Source: Ampelocalamus luodianensis
Lineage: Eukaryota; Streptophyta; Magnoliopsida; Poales; Poaceae
NCBI GenBank assembly: GCA_036346255.1
Contig: CM070628.1
Location: 7,083,840 to 7,147,839, forward strand
Length of the DNA stretch: 64,000 nucleotides
Direction of reading: 5' to 3'
Positions 1 to 9,959 of this stretch are shown here, one piece after another. The notes beneath the pieces were generated by a model. That model made no database searches, had not been told where the DNA came from, and worked only from the letters and a program-made list of their open reading frames with translations. Positions within the stretch are counted from its first letter, which is position 1; the number at the start of each line of letters is the position of its first letter. Position numbers and translations under genes: made by a program.

Positions 1-120
1 TGATTTCGAATGTCCGAATATGTGTCCCATGTTAGCTCTCAAGGATCAGTGGCTAACATGCACATATCCAAACACAACATTGCAACCACACCCGTACACA
101 ATCATACAAGAGAATAGAAT
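1..120 (-). mobile_element. Left part of long LTR copy A, separated by Tat insertion
   Basis: These 120 bases end in AGAAT, the same five bases that follow the Tat element at 13010-13014. They are therefore the other half of the sequence that resumes at 13015. Together they form a long LTR (copy A) whose outer end lies off the left edge of the window. No gene is visible here. Confidence 0.6.
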
Positions 121-884
121 TGTTGGTGTTTTAGAACCGATCTTACGTAAAGATTATTTGATTCGGGGGGTCTCCACGATTGATCATGCAGACAAAGGAG
201 ACACGGGAATTTTTATACAGGTTCGGACCTTCTCCAGCGAGAATAACAACCATAATCTTGTGTGTGTTGTATTTGGTATCCTGGTCACAATCAAGAAAAA
301 GACTTGCATCCTTTTTCCTCTAAAAAAACCTCTTCTCATTACCTCTAAAAGATGCCTATTTATAGTATGCTGTGGAGGCGATTGTCATTCCAGGTCAGGA
401 GGCGCTCATTATTACGCAATAATGAGAGTAATTATCGGAGTAGTAACCTCCCCACGTTGCCTGATGGTTATCAATCAAAAATAATGATGAATTATCTGTA
501 GTTATTCTAGGTATAACTACATATCTTGACTGCTCAGATCTCACAATTAATAGGGCCCACTGGCGAGTGGATCTAGTTATCTGTGGAGAAGTCGTGGCAA
601 AACTGGCCGTAGCAGGACTTACGACCAGGGGGTAGTCGTAGAAAAGCTTACGACTGAATACTGGTCGTAGAAAGACTTACAACCGGACGTAATCGTAGAA
701 GAACTTACGATTACGTGGTAGTCGTAGAAATATTTACGACTATGGGGGTGGTCATAGAAGGACTTACGACCACCTGGCTAACTTCTCCCTTACAACAGTA
801 AGGGGTATACCGTGTGATGTCATATTTACCCATATTATACGATTAAGGATAAATAGTAAAATGAGGATTATCAGATCCTCGTCA
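121..884 (-). repeat. 3' LTR of the Tat element (764 bp)
   Basis: On the plus strand it runs TGTTGG to CGTCA and matches 12258-13009 over its length. The visible differences are point changes and a roughly 12-bp length difference near 290-310. A minus-strand TATAAATA box lies at 357-364. The tandem hairpin block at about 600-775 lies in the upstream (U3) part in minus orientation. Confidence 0.93.
600..778. repeat. Array of GTCGTA...TACGAC hairpin units in 3' LTR
   Basis: Five to six consecutive units of about 30-35 bp share the form GTCGTAGAAA-N-CTTACGAC. Each is an inverted repeat of GTCGTA/TACGAC with an 8-9 base spacer, with variants using ATCGTA/TACGAT. The same block lies in the other LTR (about 12715-12900). 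Single or paired units also occur inside the element at about 1065-1082, 2424-2472 and 3903-4012. The lengths and half-site order fit protein-binding palindromes or short RNA hairpins; the function is unknown. Confidence 0.85.
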
Positions 885-899
885 TCTAGCCCCCCAGCT
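885..899 (-). other. Polypurine tract of the Tat element
   Basis: On the minus strand the bases just before the 3' LTR read GAAGCTGGGGGGCTAGA and then TGACG. A G-rich purine run directly against the LTR is where plus-strand DNA synthesis is primed in LTR retrotransposons. Confidence 0.7.
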
Positions 900-1303
900 T
901 CAAGTGAAAATAACCTACTTGGGCGAGGAGTCGTAAATGATCCTACGACCACTAGGAGGCTGTAGGGAAAATGTTGAAGGAAAAACTCTTCAACATGTGT
1001 TTCTTTCGACCAAAAATATGCTTGGTCGAGGCAGTTTGTTGGAAATCTCACGATTACAAGATAGTCGTAGAAAATCTTACGACTTTGGAGTAATCGTGGC
1101 CTTATGATTGGAAGCAAAACCTTTTCGATCGACATTTCTTTTGATCAGAAGTATACTTGGTTAAGAAGGTAATTTCGCTTGAGGTGTAAAAAGAGCCTCG
1201 GTACTCTCGAACAGGCAGATTTTAAAAAGATCTATCTGTTAGAGCAATTCCCGAAGCGGTGGAAACCGTTGGGTTCTCACGGTGTTTCGTTTCAAGCGTA
1301 CGG

Positions 1304-1311
1304 TTATAAAA
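1304..1311 (+). promoter_or_regulatory. TATA box of the antisense gene
   Basis: TTATAAAA sits about 146 bp before the ATG at 1457. A pyrimidine-rich leader follows, and the ATG context is AAAAGATGGCT. This fits a Pol II core promoter for the opposite-strand gene of the Tat element, separate from the LTR promoters. It is a position and motif call only. Confidence 0.5.
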
Positions 1312-1456
1312 CCGACCGCGGGGATGAACTTAGGGTTCTTACCTTTTCCCCAGTTCACCCTGACTATTTGTCGTCTTCTCATCTCTTCCACTGCCAGCAA
1401 CACTGTGCATTTTTTTGAAGCTTTCCCAAATCCAACTATTTTCTCCTTGAGAAAAG

Positions 1457-4400
1457 ATGGCTAGGATCATCTCCGAGTGGGCTGAATCGGAAATGGACAA
1501 CACGAAGATGAATGCCTTGATTGCCGCCGAAAAAATTCCCGAGAAGCTACTCGTGAAGTGGATTGTTGCGAATGGACAACACTGGCCGTCGGGGGAGGAC
1601 GGTCAAATCCTCGTCTTCCAGGCGTATTGTGAGTGCGGCCTCTGATTGCCTGCTCACCCCTTCCTCACACTCGTGCTCGAGCACTTTGGGGTGGAATTAG
1701 TGAACCTTGATCCTAATTCCATCACAATGCTGAGTGTATTCGTGTATTTGTGTGAGGCATACCTGCGGATTCCGACGGACCTCAACCTTTTCCAGTATTA
1801 CTACGGGATGGCTCGTTAGGCTAGATAGTAGTTGTGGTCTGAAGCTCCACGACGGGAAGTCGAAGGAGTATATTCAGATGTTCACCTAGTCGTCGTGGCC
1901 GGGGTGGAAGAAGAAGTGGTTTTACTGGGAAGTCACCGAGAAAGACAGCCTCTCGTTTATCGAAAACGCCGCCGAGAGGATCTCTTCCTGGGATTCAACT
2001 CCTAGTAATCTTGACCGGATCACCTCCTACATTCAAGCCATCAAAGACTTGAAGATGGGGGGCTTACCGGATGGCACGTGGTGAAGGACTTCGTCACGTG
2101 TCGCATTAGTCCCCTAAAGAAACGAGTTCCTCATATGTAGAGGTACTCGGGGAAAGAAGACCCGACCAGTGATTACAAGGATGGTAAGTGAAAAGCTCAT
2201 TTTTGACTTTGGCCTTGGCTAATCTTGATTTGGTCTGTTGGTTGTGCTACTTGTCCGTACAGATCTTTCACAGGCGGAGATTAACGCTCGCGTCAGGCTC
2301 ATCTATGAGAAGAGTCTATCCAGTGTAGCAGCTCCCTAAATTCTTGCGGTTTTAATCGCAGAAGAAAAGGTGGAGCGCCTAAAGGTAATCGAGAATCGAC
2401 TTCGTCTTTAGGCACCTATTATCGTAAAATAATTTACGACTAAAGGATTTGTCGTAGAAAGACTTACAACCATTTTCTTTTTCTGATTTTCAACAGAAAG
2501 TAGGCATGGAAGACCGCCAAGACGATAAGGAAGTCGATTTGGTGGTCATTGGGGGCGACAGCGAGGCAGAGTCAGCAAAATCCCCTCCAGTAAAAAAACG
2601 TCGACTTGTAAAGGTCGACGACAAGGGTGGCTCGAGTTCGGCTCCTCCTGCTCCTTTTGCTAAATTCGCCACGGACATGGCTGCGGCGAGGAAAAAAGCA
2701 GAGGAAGCTGCCTTTGCCCTTAAGCGCAAAGCCCCCAAGGGCAAGGTACCCTTCTATTACGACAACAAGTTCGCAGTTTCTGCTTCTCATGGCTTTATAA
2801 GACAGCTAGAAAAGGAGAACTAGAAGAGCTTCATGTCTTTTGTGAAGAAAACTACTGCTCCAGCAGGACCTGAGGTCGAGGGGAGTAGTGCTCTTAAGGT
2901 GATCGAGGCAGATCTCGGCCACCCGGGGAGTCGGGAAGAGGAGACTCCTGTTCCCTTGACTGAATCTCGACCCACAATAGTTGAGAAGAAGTCGAAGAAA
3001 CCTTCCGTTGGGAAGGTTGCTCCCAAGTTCTGGGTTAGGTCCAGCGCGCAGAGGTATGTGAAAAACAGAAGTGTAAGAACAACATTTACCCTTTGTTTTT
3101 CACAAGTAAACTTACTTTTCGTTTTGTGATTTTAGCCCAACTCCTTCAGCCCCCAGAGATGCTTCTATCGAGAAGCCCGCTGTCACCTCTTCAGCCTGCG
3201 AAGGTGTGACTGTGGTAGTAGCTAAAGCTCCAGCTACTATTCCCATGGTGGAGGAAGTCGCCGCTACTGAAGTCGCTACGACCACCGAGGTAGTCGTAGG
3301 GATGGAAGTGGAGACGAGGGAGGCCATGAGAGAGACACCGGGAGTCGGTGGTGGTGAGAGTTCCGACCACCGTGCCGTTAAGGAGGTTGTCGAGGTCGTT
3401 CCTTCTGGTCCTCCAAGCGGTGCTTCCATCACCAAATCAGAGGAAGAAGAGTACTTTAACTTCTACTCTGATTTCTTTGGCCCTGCTTCTATTGTAGGAT
3501 CTTCCGTCTACCAGTCTCGCGACCGAGTTCCTCACCCCAGCAACATTCCTAATTGCGGGGATATCTTCGATAACGAACATCTCGAAGGGGTTTGATGGAA
3601 ACGAGTCGAGGAGATGGATGGGCTGAAAGATCTGTCACGGATAGTCTCCATCTTTTCTTGGTCAAGCATGAATGTAAGTATTCATCGATACTTATATGTG
3701 TGGTTTTATCCTTGTTTCTTATCGTCTTTCTCTCCTGCAGGGAGCCGTGGAACAAGTTGCTACGATTTGCGAGTACAATCGGCAACTTGTCAAATTGCGA
3801 CAACAGAAAACAATACTCTGCGAGCAAGCAGAGAGGTGGTGAGTGATCGACACCCGTAATCATTTTATAATTCGACTACTTGTTTAGCACTCGGTGGGGA
3901 TTGTCGTAAAAAATCTTACGACTTAGTACTGATCGTAGAAAAACTTACGACCAGAAGTAATAGTAGAAACACTTACGATCACGCATCAGTCGCAGAAATA
4001 CTTACGACTGTTCGTCTGTGTATTCATGTCTACCCTTAACTTTTTCAGGTTTAAGAGTGACGAAAAGACCTTAGCTGATTCGCTTGACTTCAAAAAAGCC
4101 AAGACAAAAAAGCTAAGGGATGAGGTCACCAACCTTCTAAAGAAGCTTCAGGAGGCTAACTCCGCAACTCAGGAATTGCAGGAAAAAATAAACAGTACGT
4201 GGAGTCACGACTACTTCTAATCTTGATCTTCACCTTCTTGACCTCTCATTCTTTTACAGAAAAAGAAGTCGAAAACAAGGCCCTTCAGGCCGAGGTGGGG
4301 ACTCTTCGGATCAAGGTCCAGGAAAAGTCCTCGGTCGTTCGCGAGATCTCCCGTATCGTGAAAGACAAATATCAAGAAATTGAGAAGTTAGATTCTCAAT

Positions 4401-4846
4401 TAGCGGGTAAGTAAAACTTTACCTGCTATTAAATCATTTTTTCTTCTTGTAGAATCGTTTAATCTAAGCAATCCTTACTCCTTTCAGAGCGATTAGTTAA
4501 AATAAAACAACTCCATAAGGCTTCGACTTGCACCCAGGATGAGATGAAGTCGATGAAGATCAATCTTTAAGACAACATTTCGCTTTTGAACAATGTACTC
4601 GATCAGCTTCGTGCTGGAAAGGTCGCACCTCGCGATGATACGATAGCTGCTCATACGAGTGCCATTGGGGAGCAAGTCGCTACCTAGCAAGAGTTGGTGT
4701 CTACTCTGAAAACCAACCAGAATGACTCAATAAGAGAAGCGGTCAAAGGAGCTGTAAGCTTTGTTTTAGCAAAGCTTAAAGCCTGTGACTCCAACCTTAA
4801 CCCTCATTCTGTTGAAGCCGACGATCGATCGCATCATCTGGCGTAA
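1457..4846 (+). pseudogene. Antisense gene of the Tat element (PF04195-like, spliced, decayed)
   Basis: An opposite-strand gene between integrase and the 3' LTR. It opens at ATG 1457 and closes at TAA 4844-4846. The first part resembles the plant putative gypsy-type transposon family (PF04195): a leucine/phenylalanine-rich stretch ending in QYYYGMAR at about 1790-1820, then WKKKWFYWEV near 1905-1935. Canonical introns are seen at 2184-2272, 2385-2496, 3054-3135, 3674-3740, 3839-4048, 4195-4260 and 4407-4487, all GT...AG with GTAAG/GTATG/GTGAG-type donors. The exon at 2497-3053 codes a lysine/alanine-rich, acidic linker. The exons from 3741 on are heptad-like and probably coiled coil. In-frame stops (1643, 1816, 2821, 3593, about 4568, 4684) and a shift near 1835 show decay. 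Tat and Grande-like elements are known to carry such an antisense ORF; its role is unknown. Confidence 0.75.
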
Positions 4847-4974
4847 CTGTTAATCGAGGAGATGCGATCGGTTGGCTGAAGGTCGCAGAGGAGATGCAAA
4901 TAGAATCTCCTTTGTCGGAGTAGTCTGTAATAGGGATCTGTAAAGACATGCCCTTTTGGTGATATATAAATATA

Positions 4975-5165
4975 TGATCTTTTCTTCTTTCCTGTAAATT
5001 ATCTCGTAGAATAGTTAGTAACTCGTGAGATAATGAAAAGGAAGAAATAATCAGACCAAATATGTGCAATTCCTCCTTCCTTCTTCCTTTTCTCTGCGAA
5101 TCATCTTGTAGAGTAGTTAGTAACTCGTAAGATAATAACTCAGAAAAAGAGACTAAGACTAAGAA
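4975..5165. repeat. Two copies of a palindromic motif downstream of the antisense gene
   Basis: Two related segments about 110 bp apart (near 4998-5035 and 5098-5135) each hold ATCTCGTAGAATAGTTAGTA followed by ACTCGTGAGAT, or close variants. The outer arms ATCTCGT and ACGAGAT-like bases can pair. They lie just past the stop of the antisense gene, so they could be part of its 3' end, but no processing signal is certain. Confidence 0.5.
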
Positions 5166-5299
5166 ATAAAGTCATTTTTATAACTTTATCCTAGCCCCCG
5201 ACTATTTGCTTAGTTTATTGGAATAAACTAAGGAAATACTAAAGAAAGGGTTCCTAAAAACAGAGAGGTTTGTTCGACTTATAGCTCTCGAGTCTCGAT

Positions 5300-5890
5300 T
5301 ATCTTGCACTAGTCGAAAGAGTGGAAACAGATCGACGCTAGGAAGTTCCCTCTAGTGGGCAGGACCACGTGCAGAAAGGAAAGACTTCTACTTGGCGATG
5401 TTACCATCTCCAACTAGATTAATCAAATCAATTACGACAACTTGAGTAAAACAAACATGTAGAGTACCTTAAAAAATTTATTTGACCTTTTTTAATGTAC
5501 CCGATAAGTTTGTCCTGGTAGCGAGAGTAGGAAACGGGACGACGCTAGGAAGTTCCTTCTAGTGGGTAGGACCACGTGTAGAAAGGAGAAGCTTCGACTA
5601 GGTGTGTTTCTTCCTCCGACCAGTTAAAACCGATCAAGTTTACCAGAAGTAGTCGAACGAATCTCAAAAGTGCGCTCTTCTTAGAGTATTTTTCAAAATG
5701 AATAGATAAAATAAGGTGACATGAATTTGCTTAAAAACTTTTCGACCATGTTTCTGAGCCCAAAAAACTTTGTATTGGTAGCAAAAGTTAGAAACAAGGT
5801 GATACTAGGAAGCTCCTTCTAGCGAGCAGGACCACATGCAGAGAGGAGAGACTTCGACTAGTTATTATGTCCTTTCTCCGACCAGTGTAA
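5300..5890. repeat. Three diverged tandem units, period about 230 bp
   Basis: Three units share GCTAGGAAGTTCC, CTAGTGGGCAGGACCACGTG and CAGAAAGGA-GA-GACTTC-ACTAG. They occur near 5310-5420, 5520-5625 and 5780-5885. They fill the gap between the integrase end and the antisense gene. No coding content is visible. Such 3' internal arrays are common in Tat elements. Confidence 0.75.
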
Positions 5891-5997
5891 AGAGAAAATG
5901 AGCGTATGAAGTATGGTCGAAAAAATTATAAAAGCAAAATTCAAAGAAAGACAATAAAGATAGAAAGAACCTGATACTTTATTGTCGTGGAGGTTTG

Positions 5998-7085
5998 CTA
6001 CACATAAAATTTACGTAACTGATCAATGTTCCAAGAGTTTGAGAGAACGCGACAATCCTCCATTACATGTCGTACCGATCCTGGACACGTAACTTCAACC
6101 ACGGTGTAAGGACCTTCCCACTTAGGGGAAAGTTTATTCTGATTAGACTGGGATTGGATAAGCCTCAATACCAAGTCACCTACAAAGAAGGTCGCGAGGT
6201 TGACCTTACGATCGTAGTATTCTGCAGGCAAGGCTTGTTGGTAGATCACAATGCATTAGGGCCTCGATCCTCTTTTCCTCGAGTGGTTGATGTCGTCTTC
6301 TCAAGTTTTTCTTGGAAGGAGTCGTTAAATTTTTGACTCGGCCGACTGATCTTTAGTTCTAGCGTACATGGCTTCCGCGCCAAAAACTAGAAAGAAAGGT
6401 GTTTCTCCCAGAGTCTTGGCTTAGTCGTCAGACGAATTGCCCATATCATCAAGGTAATTCTTGTACCCAAGCCCCGAGCGCTTGACAAGTCGGGTCAAGA
6501 CTCGGTCTTAATTCCTTCATTATATGGCCATTCGCTCTTTCGACGCCCGATTGCTTTGGGGTGGGCAATGTACATAACACAATTGTTCCCAACTCGTCGC
6601 AAAATTCTTGAAATTTTGCGCCAAAATTCTTTTGCCATTATCTCGTGATGATTCGTCTTGGTACTCCCAATCGAGTTATCACGCATCTCATCATGAACCT
6701 TTTTGCTGCTTCCGTTGTTATCCCAGCCACAGGTTCGACTTCTATCCATTTTGTGAACGTGTCAATAGCCACAAAAAGGAATTCGAATCTACCAGGAGCT
6801 CTGGGTAACGGTCCTAGGATATCGAGACCAGGTCGCAAAAGGCCAAGACAAAGGGATTGTTTGTAACGCCTGAACTGGTTGGTGTATTTGCCTGCTATGA
6901 AACTGACATTGCACACATTTTTTAACCAGCTCCCTGGCATCGTAGAGGGCTGTTGGCCAATAAAAACCTTGTCGAAAGGCTTTACCGACCAACGTTCTGT
7001 AAGAAGCATGAGTTCCACAGATGCCTCCGTGTCTGTCGTGAAGGAGTTTTAATCCTTCGCTCTGCGGAATACATCGCATAAGCAC
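5998..7085 (-). pseudogene. Tat integrase, broken by frameshifts
   Basis: Read on the minus strand from 7085. The N-terminal zinc-binding part is visible as HDRHGGICGTH followed by CVQCQ, an HHCC finger. The catalytic core follows with LFVAIDTFTKW (first Asp) near 6780 and a DNGKRIL-type second Asp region near 6645, the latter only after a frame change. The C-terminal part at 6249-5998 contains KWEGPYTVVEV, the GPY/F module of chromovirus and Tat integrases, and ends at a stop by 5998. Frame breaks lie near 6840 and 6650. The enzyme would have joined element DNA to the host chromosome; this copy cannot. Confidence 0.88.
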
Positions 7086-7115
7086 CCCTTGAGTTCCTCT
7101 TTTATAAAGGATACC

Positions 7116-7913
7116 TTAGACCAAAGTATACATTTTGGCCTTTCGGGATAGTCGATCTGCTTCGAGGTCGTCGTCGGGTACGGAACCCGTCCAAAGATAC
7201 TTGTAGATGAGAGTCATCCAGGTATCTTCGTACTCTAGAGATGCTGTTTCGATAGGAGGCGTCTCTAGTTCTTCAACTAAAGACGGTTTCTGAAGTTGCT
7301 CTAGAAAAACTCCTTTTGGTACTGAGGATCGGGAAGAAGCTAGACGAGCAAGTTGGTCTGCGAGGAAATTATCATTTCGAGGGATAAATTGTACCTCAAA
7401 GCCCAAGAAATGCTTTTCTAACTTTAGGACTTCCGATAAGTACCGAGATATAGTTGGATTAGAGCACTGGTACTTTTTTTCGACTTGATTCATGACTAGT
7501 TGAGAGTCTCCTCTCACGAGTAGTCGACGAATCGAGTGCGCTTTCGCGGCTCGTAAGCCAGCTAACAAACCTTCGTATTCTGCCACGTTGTTAGTGGTAT
7601 GAAAGTTTAGTTGTATGGCATACTTTAAGGTCTCTCTGGTAGGAGATTCCATGACCACCCTAACCCCCAAGCCACTTATAGTGAGTGACCCGTCAAAGTA
7701 CATCGTCCACTGGTCGTGGGAATCGTACTGGGGATCCTGAACAGGTTTAGGATTTGTCCATTCGGCGACAAAGTCTGCGAAGATCTGGGATTTAATGGCC
7801 GTTCGGGACACGAAATGGGTGTCGAACTCCCCAAGTTCGACTAACCATTTTGCCATGTGTCCTGTTGTTTCCCTATTCTGGAGGATTGGTCCCAAGGGGA
7901 ACTCAGACGACAC
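7116..7913 (-). CDS. Tat second (archaeal-type) RNase H region
   Basis: A 265-residue open stretch on the minus strand. It starts with the connection region and then a second RNase H with YFDGSLTISGLG (first Asp), NNVAEYEGLLAGLRAA (Glu), LLVRGDSQLVMNQV (Asp) and ADQLARLAS near the end (last Asp). This domain comes after the ordinary Ty3-type RNase H and is diagnostic of Tat elements. It has no internal stop, though it is cut off from the rest of pol by breaks on both sides (about 7914-7990 and 7086-7116). It is part of a polyprotein, so the ATG is not a real start. Confidence 0.88.
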   Translation of the reverse strand: MSSEFPLGPILQNRETTGHMAKWLVELGEFDTHFVSRTAIKSQIFADFVAEWTNPKPVQDPQYDSHDQWTMYFDGSLTISGLGVRVVMESPTRETLKYAIQLNFHTTNNVAEYEGLLAGLRAAKAHSIRRLLVRGDSQLVMNQVEKKYQCSNPTISRYLSEVLKLEKHFLGFEVQFIPRNDNFLADQLARLASSRSSVPKGVFLEQLQKPSLVEELETPPIETASLEYEDTWMTLIYKYLWTGSVPDDDLEADRLSRKAKMYTLV

Positions 7914-7989
7914 AGCTAGTTTGTGCGATTAAAAATAATGCCGCAGTTTCCTCGAAGACATGAGGAGGGCATATAGAAGTTTTTTAAAC

Positions 7990-9030
7990 CTAAGGGTAAT
8001 GCTCCTTAGGCCCGTGTAAAACTTCACTAACGTAGTAAAGTAGTCGTTGTACGTTCTCACGTTCTACGACCAGTACTGCGCTTACTGCCTGTGGCGTGGC
8101 AGCTAGATAAATTAAGAGTGTCCCTCCTGGTTTCAGAGAAACCAGAACATGAGCACTCGTAAGATACCTCTTGACATCCTCAAAGGCTGCGTTAGCCTCT
8201 TCTGACCACTCGAAGCCTTCATGCTTCTTTAGAAGTTTGAAGAAAGGCAGTCCTTTCTCTCCCAGTCGTGCGATGAAACGACTTAATGCCGCCATGCATC
8301 CTGTGAGTTTCTGGACCTCTTTCTTCGTGTTTGGGGGGCATATCTGAATGATGACCTTTATCTTTTCAGGATTTGCTTTGATTCCTTGTGCAGAGACTAA
8401 GAATCTAAGCAATTTTCCTGAAGAGACTCCGGACACACACTTCTCGGGATTAAGCTTCAGGTGGTATTTTCTGAGGTTGTCGAATGTTTCCTACAAGTCT
8501 GTGATGTGATTGAGCCGTTTGCTGCTTTTTACAACTAGATCGTCAACGTAGGCCTCTAGGTTTTGGCCTAGTTGAGGAGCAAAAGCCGTTTGCATCAAAC
8601 GCTGAAAAGAAGCCCCAACTTTCTTTAAACTGAATGGCATTTTGACGTAGTAAAAACTTCCAAATGGTGTAATGAATGCGGTCTTCTCTTCATCTTCTCG
8701 ACACATATTGATCTGGTGGCAACCAGAGTATGCATCCAGAAAGCTCAACATTTCACATCCTGCAGTAGAGTCAACCAACTGATCGATGCGAGGTAAAGGG
8801 AAATCATTTTTTGAACAAGCTTTATTAAGATCAGTAAAGTCTACGCACATACACCATTTGTCGCTTGACTTTCTAACCATTACAGGTTGGCCAACCACTG
8901 GTGGTTGACTTCTCTATGAAGCCCGCTTTAAGCAACTTGTCCAATTTCGACCTAATAGTATCTCACAATCGGGCAAATCTTCATAACTTCGCTTTACTGT
9001 ACTTTATCGTGCCGTAAGGCTAGCCTGTGC
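7990..9030 (-). pseudogene. Tat reverse transcriptase and first RNase H, interrupted
   Basis: The minus-strand RT has DFTDLNKACSKNDFPLP, LDAYSGCHQI, TAFITPFGSFYY and the catalytic YVDDLVVKS at about 8530-8560. The thumb and Ty3-type RNase H follow at 8436-7990 with GIKANPEKI, FEWSEEANAAFEDVK and YLAATPQAVSAVL. A stop near 8491 and others near 8898-9030 split the frame. The order protease, RT, RNase H, integrase on the minus strand is typical of Ty3/gypsy pol. Confidence 0.92.
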
Positions 9031-9122
9031 TCGATCACTTCCCTGGGGACTCCAGGCATGTCGGATGCTTGCCACGCGAAGACATCTGCATTTGCTTAGA
9101 GGAAAGTGATGACGGTGTCTTC

Positions 9123-9641
9123 CTATTTGGGATCGAAAGAATCCCCAATGCGAACAGTCTTCGAGGGCTTCTCCACGTCCAGAGGAACCTCTTTGACTTG
9201 GTCGTTCGACTTTGGTGCAACTTTAGGCTTCGACTTGCTAGTCGAAGGCTGACTTTCGTCTCGAGTTGGTATTTGTCCAACCATCTTGAGGGAACGATGG
9301 TCGCAGGAGTGCGCCATCTTCTTATCATAATATATTGTGATTTCTCCTTTGGGACCTGACATCTTAAGACATTGATACCCATAATGAGTAGCTATTAAGA
9401 ATTTTACCAAAGTTGGTCATCCGAGTATGGCATTATATGCCGTATAGAAATTGACCACATCAAAGGAGATCTTCTCTGTCCTGAAATTGCTTGGTGAGCC
9501 AAACGTTAAAGGAAGAGAAACTTGACCAATTGGTTTGGCCAAAGACTCCGGTACGATTTCATGGAAAGAATATCGTACCGGCCTTACCTTTGCCCTGGGC
9601 ACTTGCATCTCGTCTAGGGTACTCGTAAACAGTATGTTCAA
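9123..9641 (-). pseudogene. Tat aspartic protease region, one nonsense change
   Basis: Residues fit the Tat protease region: MNILFTSTLDEMQ, then LPLTFGSP, then FDVVNFYTAYNAILG, followed after a TGA (plus positions 9417-9419) by PTLVKFLIATHYGYQCLKM in the same frame. The usual residue after ILG is Arg, so a CGA-to-TGA change is the likely cause. The DSG active site would lie just upstream, near 9660-9700, in a different frame. The protease would process the Gag-Pol polyprotein. Confidence 0.8.
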
Positions 9642-9959
9642 CGAGTTTCTACCATCAACTAAAACTTGATTTACTCAACAATTGTTGATGGTGGGTTCGA
9701 CCACAATCGGGAACCGACCTGGTCTAGTCGAAGGGATCGGGCAATCACCTTTCTCAAAGGTAACGGTGACTTTCGACCACTTCGGTAATTTATTGACGAG
9801 AGGTGAGTCGATTGTGTTTACCTCGCGCTCGATAGCTTTTAGCTGTCTTCGTGACTCATATACCGGTGATCCTCCATAGATGTGACCGATGGTGTGTTGC
9901 GTATCCTGGAACGGCGTCTCCTCCTCGTCATCCGACTCTTTCCGTCCACTTGTTTGGCC

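Noticed and set aside
600..778. CRISPR-like look of regularly spaced palindromic repeats
   Set aside because: The spacers are short and alike, the units lie in eukaryotic LTRs, and they are repeated in both LTRs. They are LTR hairpin units.
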